DNA of 64,000 nucleotides from Arthrobacter sp. ok362 (GTDB lineage: Bacteria > Actinomycetota > Actinomycetes > Actinomycetales > Micrococcaceae). Each line of letters begins with the position of its first letter. Positions within the stretch are counted from its first letter, which is position 1. The stretch spans positions 186,001 through 250,000 of the forward strand of contig NZ_FNGC01000004.1 in the NCBI RefSeq assembly GCF_900102785.1, read 5' to 3'. Below are positions 45,812-52,950 of the stretch, one piece after another. The notes under the pieces were generated by a model that did not search any database, was not told the DNA's origin, and saw only the letters and a list, made by a program, of their open reading frames with translations. The translations under genes were made by a program, and so were the position numbers.

Positions 45812-47468
45812 TGCCCCCGCCTTCGTCGCCAAGACTTCGGGCGGCCGCATCACGGACTTCGTCGACCAGCGTGTCGGCGGCTCCGGAATCCTCCGTGAAT
45901 TCGGCCGGAAGGTCTTCCCGGACCACTGGTCGTTCATGTTCGGCGAAGTGGCGCTCTACTCCTTCGTCATCCTGCTGCTCTCGGGCACGTTTCTGACCTT
46001 CTTCTTCGATCCGTCCATGGCGGAAACGCACTACTCGGGCTCTTACACGCCGCTGAAGAATGTTGAAATGTCCGTGGCGTACAGCTCGTCCCTGGACATC
46101 TCCTTCGATGTCCGCGGCGGGATGTTCATGCGCCAGGTGCACCACTGGTCAGCGCTCCTTTTCGTCGCCTCCGTGTCCGTGCACATGCTCCGCGTGTTCT
46201 TCACCGGCGCGTTCCGCAAGCCCCGCGAGCTGAACTGGGTGGTGGGCAGCGTCCTGCTCATCCTGTCCATGGCTGCAGGCTTCACCGGCTACTCGCTCCC
46301 CGATGACCTGCTCTCCGGCAACGGCCTGCGCATCATCGACGGCGTCATCAAGTCCATCCCGGTCATCGGCACGTACACCTCGTTCTTCCTGTTCGGCGGC
46401 GAGTTCCCGGGCACCATGATCATCAGCCGCCTGTACATGCTGCACATCCTCCTGGTTCCCGCGCTCATCCTGCTGATGATCGTGATGCACCTCTTCATGG
46501 TGGTCGTGCACAAGCACACGCAGTACCCCGGCCCCGGCCGCAACGACGGCAACGTCGTCGGCTACCCCTTGGGTCCGGTTTACGCGGCCAAGGCCGGCGG
46601 CTTCTTCTTCATCGTGTTCGGCGTCGTTGCCCTCATGGCGGCATTCTTCACCATCAACCCGATCTGGAACTACGGCCCGTACGACCCCTCTCCGGTTTCG
46701 GCAGGCACGCAGCCTGACTGGTACATCGGCTTTGTTGACGGCGCCCTGCGCCTGATGCCGGGCACGATCGGGGACTGGAAAGTCGAACAGATCTGGTTCG
46801 GCCACATGTTCACATTCAACGTCCTGCTTCCGGCACTTGTCCCGGCGGGAATCCTCTTCACGGTCATGTTCACCTACCCGTGGATCGAACGCTGGATCAC
46901 CAAGGACAACCGCGAGCACCACGTCCTGGATCGTCCCCGCAATGCGCCGACCCGTACGGCAATCGGCATGGCCGGCTTCGTTTGGTACAGCGTGATGTGG
47001 GCAGCCGCCGGCTCGGACCTCATCGCCACCCACTTCCACGTGGCGCTGAACGATGTGACCTACTGGCTGCGCGCTTTGTTCTTCATTGGCCCGATCATCG
47101 CGTTCTTCGTCACGAAGCGCGTCGCCCTGGCACTTCAGCGCAAGGACCGCGAGATTGCCCTGCACGGCCGTGAAACCGGCCGCATCGTGCGCCTGCCGCA
47201 CGGCGAGTTCATCGAGGTCCACGCCCCGCTGGACGAATACAAGCGCTACAAGCTGGTCGGCTTCGAGTCACCGGTCCCGCTGCCCGCGGTGCCGAACGAG
47301 CACGGCGTCGTTGACCGTAAGGAAAAGCGCCGCGCCAAGCTGTCCCGCTGGTTCTTCGAGGACCGGGTTGCCCCGGCCACTCCGGCAGAACTGGAGGCCG
47401 CTCACGGCCACCACGGCGCCCACGAGGCCGTCGAAGCGGCAGCGTCTGAGAAGACGCTGAGCCACTAG
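45789..47468 (+). CDS. qcrB: Cytochrome bc1 complex cytochrome b subunit
   Basis: A 559-aa cytochrome b. Paired heme-ligand histidines lie in the second and fourth TM helices (QVHHWSALLFVASVSVHMLR; LYMLHILLVPALILLMIVMHLF). The Qo motif is PDWY (the actinobacterial form of PEWY). A C-terminal extension of about 120 residues is soluble, charged and ends His-rich. This protein is the target of the Q203-type bc1 inhibitors in mycobacteria. The ATG lies inside the end of qcrA. Its 3' end is followed by the split terminator described below. Confidence 0.96.
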   Translation: MSSTTTPDAPAFVAKTSGGRITDFVDQRVGGSGILREFGRKVFPDHWSFMFGEVALYSFVILLLSGTFLTFFFDPSMAETHYSGSYTPLKNVEMSVAYSSSLDISFDVRGGMFMRQVHHWSALLFVASVSVHMLRVFFTGAFRKPRELNWVVGSVLLILSMAAGFTGYSLPDDLLSGNGLRIIDGVIKSIPVIGTYTSFFLFGGEFPGTMIISRLYMLHILLVPALILLMIVMHLFMVVVHKHTQYPGPGRNDGNVVGYPLGPVYAAKAGGFFFIVFGVVALMAAFFTINPIWNYGPYDPSPVSAGTQPDWYIGFVDGALRLMPGTIGDWKVEQIWFGHMFTFNVLLPALVPAGILFTVMFTYPWIERWITKDNREHHVLDRPRNAPTRTAIGMAGFVWYSVMWAAAGSDLIATHFHVALNDVTYWLRALFFIGPIIAFFVTKRVALALQRKDREIALHGRETGRIVRLPHGEFIEVHAPLDEYKRYKLVGFESPVPLPAVPNEHGVVDRKEKRRAKLSRWFFEDRVAPATPAELEAAHGHHGAHEAVEAAASEKTLSH

Positions 47469-47487
47469 GCAGCACCAAGCAATGCAC

Positions 47488-47505
47488 AGGAAGGCCCGGT
47501 CCCCT
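47488..47505. terminator. Left arm of split qcrB terminator
   Basis: AGGAAGGCCCGGTCCCC (47488-47504), followed by T. It is the exact reverse complement of GGGGACCGGGCCTTCCT at 51379-51395. Together they would form one 17-bp-stem bidirectional terminator, now separated by the insertion. Bases 47503-47505 (CCT) are one copy of the 3-bp target duplication. Confidence 0.75.
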
Positions 47506-47530
47506 TGAACTGGTCCCCGAAAGTTGGACT
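47506..47530 (+). repeat. Left terminal inverted repeat of the element
   Basis: Begins TGAACTGGTCCCCGAAAG. It differs at two positions from the right repeat at 51350-51374, read on the opposite strand. Confidence 0.7.
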
Positions 47531-47580
47531 CTCAAATTTGTGAGGTCTCCACTTTAGCGGCCAGCGACCGGCTCTTCTGA

Positions 47581-47613
47581 GAAGGCTCCGTCCCCACTTG
47601 GGACGGGGCCTTC
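47581..47613 (+). terminator. Strong hairpin just inside the element
   Basis: GAAGGCTCCGTCCC (47581-47594) pairs with GGGACGGGGCCTTC (47600-47613; one G-U pair) over a 5-nt loop, followed by TTCG. It is terminator-like and would stop any transcript running out of qcrB into the element. Confidence 0.75.
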
Positions 47614-47756
47614 TTCGCGTGGCAGTATGCCCGTGATCAACAGGTGCTGTCGGCGGGCATGTTGGCTGGCATATGTCTCTCTAGGTGGTGCGCTTGACGG
47701 CTCGACGGTACAACCACACGGGATTGCCGAAGCGGCGACCAGGTCCCGACCAAATA

Positions 47757-48065
47757 CCGCGGCGTTACTGGCGGTGTCCGAGCAGTCGCCCAGGCCGAGA
47801 TTGACGGCGGCGAGACGCCCGGGGTCACGATCGAGGAGAACGAGGAGATCCGCCGGCTGCGGGCGGAGAACCGTCGGCTGCGTGAGGACGTGGCGATCCT
47901 GAAGGCGGCCACAACTTTCTTCGTCGGGGAGCTCGACCCCCGCAACGGCTGATCGTCGCCTTCATCGACGAGCAGCGTTGTCGTGCGCTGTGCGGGGTCG
48001 CCTGTGCTCAGGTCGACACCGTCCGCACCGGGTTGCTCCGCGTCCGGAAGGACGAAGGCCATCCG
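47757..48065 (+). pseudogene. Truncated IS3-family transposase remnant (orfA end, orfB start)
   Basis: In the frame ending at TGA 47950-47952 the DNA reads ...AQAEIDGGETPGVTIEENEEIRRLRAENRRLREDVAILKAATTFF..., the leucine-zipper C-terminus of an IS3 OrfA. The overlapping next frame begins LIVAFIDEQR, the usual OrfB N-terminus, and degenerates within about 40 codons before the TrxR-like gene. It belongs to a different IS3 element than the one at 49976-51315, judged by sequence. Confidence 0.75.
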
Positions 48066-48069
48066 ACGT

Positions 48070-49014
48070 TCAGTTGGCTGGTACTGGCTCTGTGTGGCCG
48101 TTGAGAGCCTTCTCGACGTCGGCGGCGACCAGATAGTTGTTGAGCGCGATGGCGGCGGCGGACCCGGCGGCCGCGGCGTTGATCAGCTGGGCGGTGTGGT
48201 CCACGACGTTGCCGGGCGCCCACACGCCGTCGATGCTGGTACGACCGGTGCGATCGGTGGCGACCCAGCCCTCATCATTTACTTCGCAGCCCAGGGCGGT
48301 CAGCAGCTCGTCGGACGGTACGAAGCGTGGGCCGACGAACAGCGCCGTGCGTCCGACCATCGGACCCTCGGCGAGCTCGACACCGCGGACGCCGGTCTCG
48401 TCGGACACGATCCGCGTCACTTCGCCATCGACGATCCGCACGCCGCGAGCGACCAACCGCTCCCGCTCGTGGGCCTCCAGATCGATCCGGTGGGGAAAGA
48501 ACACCACATCGTCGGACCACTGCCGGATCAGCTGCGCCTGGCGCAGGCTGAACGAACGGTCCTCTCCACCGATCACTCCGAGCGCGCTGTCCCGTACCTC
48601 GTAGCCGTGGCAGTACGGGCAAAATTGCACATCCTGGCCCCACCGCTGGCGCAGGCCCGGGATCTCGGGGAGCTCATCGCGAAGCCCCGTGGCTACCACC
48701 ACCGCGCGTGCGCCCAGCCGCCCGCCCCCGGCCAGGCGCACGGCGAACCGCGCCCCGTCGAGGCGGTCGATGCCGACCGCTCGGCCCGCCAGTAGCTCTC
48801 CGCCGTAGCTGGCGACCTCTCGCCGGGCCGTGGACAGCAGCTCGGCCGGGTCCATACCGTCGCGGGACAAGAAGCCGTGCAGGTGGGTAGCCGGGGCGTT
48901 GCGCGGTTCGCCGGCATCGACGAGCACCACCCGCCGTCGGGACCGCCCCAACATCATCGCCGCGGACAACCCAGCCACCCCGCCACCGACCACAACCACG
49001 TCGTACTCCGCCAT
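48070..49014 (-). CDS. Thioredoxin reductase-like NAD(P)/FAD oxidoreductase
   Basis: A 314-aa low-molecular-weight TrxR-type flavoprotein. FAD motif VVVGGGVAGLSAAMMLGRSRRRV (7-30); redox-active CPYC (C132, C135) in FCPYCHGYEVRD, a variant of the CATC/CAVC of true TrxR found in proteins that reduce other partners; NADPH motif VIGGEDRSFS is shortened. The C-terminal GVWAPGNVVDHTAQL is the FAD-proximal stretch. ATG at 49014 with AAGGG 8 nt upstream (GTG 49023 is an alternative). It is divergent from the TetR gene and both are cargo of the insertion. Confidence 0.9.
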   Translation of the reverse strand: MAEYDVVVVGGGVAGLSAAMMLGRSRRRVVLVDAGEPRNAPATHLHGFLSRDGMDPAELLSTARREVASYGGELLAGRAVGIDRLDGARFAVRLAGGGRLGARAVVVATGLRDELPEIPGLRQRWGQDVQFCPYCHGYEVRDSALGVIGGEDRSFSLRQAQLIRQWSDDVVFFPHRIDLEAHERERLVARGVRIVDGEVTRIVSDETGVRGVELAEGPMVGRTALFVGPRFVPSDELLTALGCEVNDEGWVATDRTGRTSIDGVWAPGNVVDHTAQLINAAAAGSAAAIALNNYLVAADVEKALNGHTEPVPAN

Positions 49015-49045
49015 AACACTCACCCTTCCGGACCATCAGATAAAA

Positions 49046-49055
49046 CCTCTAGAGG
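49046..49055. promoter_or_regulatory. Palindrome CCTCTAGAGG in the TrxR/TetR divergent region
   Basis: A perfect 10-bp dyad 32 bp upstream of the TrxR-like start. A candidate operator for the divergent TetR regulator, or a half of a larger composite site. Confidence 0.4.
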
Positions 49056-49085
49056 AAAGTTCTAGCACAGATCCCGAGGATTGTT

Positions 49086-49099
49086 CTACCCCGGGGTAG
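49086..49099. promoter_or_regulatory. Palindrome CTACCCCGGGGTAG before the TetR gene
   Basis: A perfect 14-bp dyad ending 9 bp before the TetR ATG, near-symmetrical beyond the ends (TTCTA...TAGGA). A good candidate autoregulatory site of the TetR repressor. Confidence 0.5.
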
Positions 49100-49108
49100 G
49101 ATGGACCA

Positions 49109-49789
49109 ATGACCAGGACCCCCACTCCCAGCACGGGCCACCGGGCCAGGCCCGGCTCGCGCCGCGAGGACATCGCGGCCGCCGCGATCGAGCTGTTCCT
49201 CGAACGGGGTGTCGCGGCGACCCGGGTGGACGACATCCTGGCCGCGGCCGGCGGCGTGAGCGTGGGCAGCTTCTACCACCACTTCCGCGACAAGCTCAGC
49301 CTGGCCGCCACGGTCTATCTGGAACACCTGCAGCGCTTCCAGCGCGACCTGCTCGTCGAGCTTGACCGCCACGCTCGCACCGAGGACGCCGTCCGCGGGG
49401 TGGTGGTGGCCTACCTACGGTGGGCCGGGGCTGATCCGCGGGCTATGGGCTACCTGCATCAGTGCCGCGAGCCCAACGTCGTCGAGATCTCCGAAGGCGA
49501 AGAAGCCCGGCTCAAGCAAGGCTTTTACGATCGGCTCGCCGGCTGGCTCGGCGAACGCGCCGCGACCGGGGAGCTACGAGCGCTGCCGCACGAGCACAGC
49601 CTTGCGCTATGGCTCGGGCCCGCCGAACAGCTCGTTCGGGCCGCCATCGAACCCTCCGGGCATTCCACCGAACTGGAGCCAGACGCTCTGGCCGCACACC
49701 TCGCCCACGCCGAACGAGTCCTCGCCGACGCCGCTTGGGAAGCCCTTCGACGCCCCGCCCCGGGCGACAGTGCCGACCAAGCGCGCTAG
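49109..49789 (+). CDS. TetR/AcrR family transcriptional regulator
   Basis: A 226-aa repressor. The N-terminal HTH is REDIAAAAIELFLERGVAATRVDDILAAAGGVSVGSFYHHFRDK (about 19-62). The C-terminal ligand domain (GYLHQCREPNVVEISEGEEARLKQGFYDRLAGWLGERA) is helical. It is divergent from the TrxR-like gene, with two palindromes in the 94-bp gap, so it most likely controls both genes; the inducer is unknown. Confidence 0.92.
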   Translation: MTRTPTPSTGHRARPGSRREDIAAAAIELFLERGVAATRVDDILAAAGGVSVGSFYHHFRDKLSLAATVYLEHLQRFQRDLLVELDRHARTEDAVRGVVVAYLRWAGADPRAMGYLHQCREPNVVEISEGEEARLKQGFYDRLAGWLGERAATGELRALPHEHSLALWLGPAEQLVRAAIEPSGHSTELEPDALAAHLAHAERVLADAAWEALRRPAPGDSADQAR

Positions 49790-49975
49790 TAGCGGCCAGC
49801 GGCGGCGCGGCAGCAGCCACAATCCCCGCCGATCTGGGACGAGGACGAGGACAGCGGCCCGTTGGCGCAGATGATCCCCTGGCCGGGTCAATGGTGCCTG
49901 CCCCCGGAAGACAAGAGCCAGGTGGCTATCTAGCTTCGAAACAGCCCTCGAGAAGCTCTGCGGCTAACTAGACGC

Positions 49976-50788
49976 CTAAGCCGCGAGCATCTGAGCACGG
50001 TACTGGATCGGGCACAGGCCATTTAGCTTTGTGGAGATTCTCTCGGCGTTATACCAGTGGATGTATTCGTGCAGCGCTGCTGCAAGTGCCTCCGTGCTGA
50101 GGAATTGGACACGGTGGAAGAGCTCTTCCTTGAGGTGTCCAAAGAAGTTCTCCATGACGGCGTTGTCGTAGCAGTTGGCTTTGCGGGACATCGATTGGAC
50201 CGCGCCGGCGTCCGCCAAGAGTGTGCGCCAGGAGTTGTGCTGATATTGGAATCCCTGGTCGGAGTGCACGAGGGGTTTCTGCCCCTTTTTCAGCGTGCCC
50301 AAGGCTCCGCGCAGGGAGGCATTGGCCAGTTCCAGATTGGGTGACGTCCCAATCGTGTAGGAGATGATCTGCCGGTCAAAAAGGTCCATGATCGGTGAGA
50401 GGTAGAGCTTCCGGTCACCGACGCTGAATTCGGTAACATCGGTCACCCACTTCTGACTTGGGGCGTCCGCTTGGAACTGGCGTTTCAGCAGGTTCGGGGC
50501 CACGATGCCTTGTTCGCCTTGGTAGGAGTTGTACCGCTTCCTGCTTCGGATCTTGCAGACCAGCCGCAAGGAACGCATCAGCTTCAGCACGGTCTTTTTG
50601 GCGACTGTCCATCCTTGTTTGAGGAGTTGGATGTGGATCCTGCGGTGCCCGTACCGGCCGTGGTTCTTGGTGAAAATCTCTGTAATAGCGGCCTTCAGGG
50701 AGGCCCTCGGATCGGGGCCTTGGAGGCGGGACTGGTGGTAGAAGAACGTGGACCGGGGTAACCCCGCTACGTCCAGAAGAACTTCCAA
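49976..50788 (-). CDS. IS3-family transposase OrfB (DDE integrase)
   Basis: A 270-aa catalytic part of an IS3 (IS150-like) transposase: HTH_21 N-terminus (FFYHQSRLQGPDPRASLKAAITEIF, RYGHRRIHIQLLKQGW), then the integrase core with DDE residues in KWVTDVTEF, LVHSDQGFQY and AVMENFFGHLKEE, and YIHWYNAERI near the end. The codon at 50788 is TTG, but normal expression would be by -1 frameshifting from OrfA at GGAAAAG. It is intact apart from depending on a nonsense-carrying OrfA. Confidence 0.9.
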   Translation of the reverse strand: MEVLLDVAGLPRSTFFYHQSRLQGPDPRASLKAAITEIFTKNHGRYGHRRIHIQLLKQGWTVAKKTVLKLMRSLRLVCKIRSRKRYNSYQGEQGIVAPNLLKRQFQADAPSQKWVTDVTEFSVGDRKLYLSPIMDLFDRQIISYTIGTSPNLELANASLRGALGTLKKGQKPLVHSDQGFQYQHNSWRTLLADAGAVQSMSRKANCYDNAVMENFFGHLKEELFHRVQFLSTEALAAALHEYIHWYNAERISTKLNGLCPIQYRAQMLAA

Positions 50789-50826
50789 CCGGTGTTCAGC
50801 CTTGAGAGCGATGACAGCGCGGACCT

Positions 50827-51315
50827 TTAGCGCTGTTCCTCGTCCCTCAAGGCGTTTACTTTTCCCAGGAAGGCCACCTCTGCGCGAAGGCGTTCGTTCT
50901 CTCGGCGCAGTCGCTCTACCTCAGGCTCAGGGTTCCTTGCTGTCCCGGGATTCGTCTTCGGACGGCCTTTCGGCTTGGGGCGCAGCCCGTCCTCGCCTTC
51001 GGTCCGGTACTGTCGCGCCTACTTCTCGAGCAACAGTGGAGAAGACAGCCCAAGTTCTTTCGCCAAGGCGACTTTGGGCTCACCCGCGCGGTATCGCTGC
51101 ACAGCATCAAGTTTGAACTCAAACGAGAAGACCGGTCGTGTTGGCTTCGCCACCAGCGTCGTACCTCCGCGTATCCGCCATCGACCATACAAACGCTTGA
51201 TGGCACCTCTACCTACTCCGAGTCGGGTCGCGACCGCCCAAGCACCCCAACCCGTTTCAAACAACGCTACCGCGGCCTCGCGCTGCTCCTCGGACAACGA
51301 ACTTCTTCCATGCAT
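50827..51315 (-). pseudogene. IS3-family OrfA with internal amber codon
   Basis: The reading frame from the ATG at 51315 encodes an IS3 OrfA: helix-turn-helix (EEQREAAVALFETGWGAWAVATRLGVGRGAIKRLYGRW), second HTH (FKLDAVQRYRAGEPKVALAKELGLSSPLLLEK), then a TAG at 51019-51021, then the expected continuation ARQYRTEGEDGLRPKPKGRPK and a leucine zipper to TAA at 50827-50829. The stop replaces what is usually Trp (TGG). So OrfA is truncated to 98 aa. The frameshift heptamer region GGGAAAAG is still in place. Confidence 0.85.
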
Positions 51316-51317
51316 AA

Positions 51318-51372
51318 AACTGCTCCCCGAAAGTCAGAACTGATTTCTCAGTCCAACTTTCGGGGAGCGGTT
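51318..51372 (-). repeat. Terminal hairpin over the orfA start region
   Basis: AACTGCTCCCCGAAAGT (51318-51334) and ACTTTCGGGGAGCGGTT (51356-51372) pair over a 21-nt loop. It includes the right IR and ends 2 bp before the orfA ATG, and can block translation from readthrough transcripts entering from outside. Confidence 0.6.
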
Positions 51373-51374
51373 CA
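51350..51374 (-). repeat. Right terminal inverted repeat of the element
   Basis: On the minus strand it begins TGAACCGCTCCCCGAAAG; it matches the left repeat at 23 of 25 positions. Confidence 0.7.
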
Positions 51375-51377
51375 CCT

Positions 51378-51395
51378 TGGGGACCGGGCCTTCCT
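51378..51395. terminator. Right arm of split terminator
   Basis: After CCT (51375-51377) the DNA reads T then GGGGACCGGGCCTTCCT, the exact complement of the arm left behind at qcrB. It is the GntR-side half of what was a bidirectional terminator. Confidence 0.75.
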
Positions 51396-51435
51396 CTGTT
51401 TCTGCTGTCACGCGAACAACAGCGTTGTGTGGTGG

Positions 51436-52227
51436 CTACGGGCGGTACCCCGAGGCGTAGTTGCGGGTGGGCCGGACGCCGGGGCGCTGCAGGGGCACCC
51501 AGAGCTTGTAGCGGTCAGCCCGGTAGTAGGACACCGAGTAGTCCACCATGGCGCGGGCCACAAATGCGTGGCGCTGGATCTTCAGCAGCGGAGTTCCGAC
51601 CTCGACATTCAGGAGCCGGGCCGTGGACGGCGATGCGGCCGTCGCCTCGATCATGTCCTCGCCCCATTCCATCACCAGCCCGTAGCGTTCGCTCAGCACG
51701 TTGTAGAGGGATGTGGGCGGCTCGCCGTCCAGCAAGCCGGGGACCCGGTGGGCCGGAATGAAGTTCTCGTCCACGCTCATGGGCTCGCTGTCGGCCAGCA
51801 GGAGGCGCCGGAACCGGACCAGGGGCGTCCCCTCCTCCAGCTGCAGCTCACGGGCCAGGAAGGCGCTGGCGCTAATTTGCTCAAAGCTCAGGACCTTGGC
51901 GGCCGGGACCATGCCGCGGCGCTGCATCTCTTCGCTGTAGGAGGTGAGTTTTACTTGGAGATCCAGTTTGGGTTTGCGCACAAACGTGCCCAGCCCCACG
52001 ACGCGCTCAATGACTTCCTCGCCCACGAGGGCATCGATGGCCTGGCGGACGGTCATCCGGGCCAGGCCGAAGCGCTGGGCGAGGTCGCGCTCAGACGGCA
52101 ACGCGGATCCCGGCGGGCAGGCGGCACCGATGTGCGCCCGCAGGATTTCCCGCAGCTGCACGTAGATCGGCACCCCGCTCTGGCGGTCAATCTCGCCGAT
52201 CATCTTGGACGCATTAGAGGACGCCAT
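51436..52227 (-). CDS. GntR/HutC (DasR-like) transcriptional regulator
   Basis: A 263-aa regulator: GntR winged helix (IYVQLREILRAHIGAACPPGSALPSERDLAQRFGLARMTVRQAIDALVGEEVIERVVGLGTFV, about 21-83) and UTRA effector domain (LTSYSEEMQRRGMVPAAKVL, LVRFRRLLLADSEPMSVDENFI). It resembles DasR/NagR regulators, which bind GlcN-6-P or GlcNAc-6-P and control GlcNAc and PTS genes. A dre-like site lies 71 bp upstream, and a divergent HPr gene supports the assignment. The neighbouring insertion now separates it from qcrB, without touching the ORF. Confidence 0.88.
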   Translation of the reverse strand: MASSNASKMIGEIDRQSGVPIYVQLREILRAHIGAACPPGSALPSERDLAQRFGLARMTVRQAIDALVGEEVIERVVGLGTFVRKPKLDLQVKLTSYSEEMQRRGMVPAAKVLSFEQISASAFLARELQLEEGTPLVRFRRLLLADSEPMSVDENFIPAHRVPGLLDGEPPTSLYNVLSERYGLVMEWGEDMIEATAASPSTARLLNVEVGTPLLKIQRHAFVARAMVDYSVSYYRADRYKLWVPLQRPGVRPTRNYASGYRP

Positions 52228-52297
52228 GGGTCAGCCTCCATTTGGGGCCGGCGCGGGAAATACACTCATAGCTCAAGGGTAAGCCAGTAACCCGGCA

Positions 52298-52307
52298 GGT
52301 CTAGACC
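52298..52307. promoter_or_regulatory. DasR/dre-like operator
   Basis: GGTCTAGACC, a perfect 10-bp dyad in the GntR-HPr intergenic region. It matches the core of the Streptomyces dre consensus (TGGTCTAGACCA), with GCA before it and ACG after it. It is a probable binding site of the adjacent GntR protein. Confidence 0.6.
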
Positions 52308-52389
52308 ACGGGGCCGACTCAAGTCGTGCGGGCCCCTCCCCCGCGGCTACCCTTGAAGTTACAGACCGGAGCGGAGCAATGGAGCCCGC

Positions 52390-52438
52390 CCAGTCTGATG
52401 GAACGCCAGTCTGATGCAGCGCCAGTCCGTACGGAACG
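52390..52438. repeat. Three tandem 16-17-bp repeats upstream of HPr
   Basis: CCAGTCTGATGGAACG (52390-52405), CCAGTCTGATGCAGCG (52406-52421) and CCAGTCCGTACGGAACG (52422-52438) are head-to-tail copies, 69 bp upstream of the HPr start. They may be regulatory or just local duplication. Confidence 0.55.
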
Positions 52439-52506
52439 CCTGTCGTGTGGGACAGCCCGTCCACTGGCACCACTAAGAGAACCAACACCAGCATGAGGGA
52501 GTCCCG

Positions 52507-52800
52507 TTGCCAGTTCGCAAGGCAATCGTCACGGCCGCCACCGGCCTCCACGCCCGTCCGGCGGCAGTTTTTGTCCGGGCCGTCACGGCCACCGGCCTCG
52601 CGGTGACCATCAGCAAGGACGGCAGGCCCGGCGTCGACGCCCGCTCGCTGCTGGAGGTCATGACCGAGGACTTCGAGTGTGGCTGCGAGGTAGAGTTGGC
52701 CGTCGCGGCGGAGGACCTCCCGGCCTTCTGCAGCCTCGTTGAGGCCGAGAGTGCGCTCGAGGAACTCCGGGTCCTCCTGGAGTCGGCAGCCGCTGCCTGA
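52507..52800 (+). CDS. HPr-family phosphocarrier protein
   Basis: A 97-aa HPr: phospho-acceptor His15 in ATGLHARPAAVFV, and Ser47 in ARSLLEVM, which corresponds to the Ser46 regulatory site of Gram-positive HPr. TTG start at 52507 after GAGGGAG. No ptsI (enzyme I) or PTS permease gene is nearby, so it is an orphan ptsH; its divergent neighbour is a DasR-like regulator. The sequence is slightly divergent in the C-terminal half, so PTS function is likely but not certain. Confidence 0.88.
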   Translation: MPVRKAIVTAATGLHARPAAVFVRAVTATGLAVTISKDGRPGVDARSLLEVMTEDFECGCEVELAVAAEDLPAFCSLVEAESALEELRVLLESAAAA

Positions 52801-52889
52801 GGCCCTCAGGGCCGGCCTGCAGGCCCGCGTCGCAATCATTCCAGACGTGCGAAGGCGCGCCGCACCAGGTCCGAAGGCACAAACGAAGC

Positions 52890-52914
52890 CGGGCCCCACC
52901 GTTGGTGGGGCCCG
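52890..52914. terminator. Terminator between HPr and ctaF
   Basis: CGGGCCCCACC (52890-52900) and GGTGGGGCCCG (52904-52914) form an 11-bp stem with a GTT loop between convergent genes. Confidence 0.8.
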
Positions 52915-52950
52915 CCGTCGTGCAATTTGAATTTTTAGTCCGGGTGGACG

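Larger units (their letters stand above)
47506..51374. mobile_element. IS3-family-derived cargo element inserted in the qcrB-GntR terminator
   Basis: A 3,869-bp insertion. Left IR at 47506-47530 and right IR at 51350-51374 are inverted copies, TGAAC(T/C)G(G/C)TCCCCGAAAGTTGGACT on the inward-reading strands, matching at 23 of 25 positions. CCT flanks both ends (47503-47505 and 51375-51377), a 3-bp duplication typical of IS3 elements. The right end has the normal IS3 order (IR, orfA, orfB), but after orfB there is no IR; instead come the TetR gene, the TrxR-like gene, an IS3 remnant and a hairpin, and then the far IR. OrfA has an internal stop, so the element is probably no longer autonomous. 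Confidence 0.65.

Noticed and set aside
49900..49975. Missing second IR just after orfB
   Set aside because: I looked for TCCCCGAAAGTTGG-like sequence there on both strands and found none; the partner IR is at 47506.
52390..52438. CRISPR-like array
   Set aside because: Only three imperfect 16-17-bp units without spacers or cas genes.
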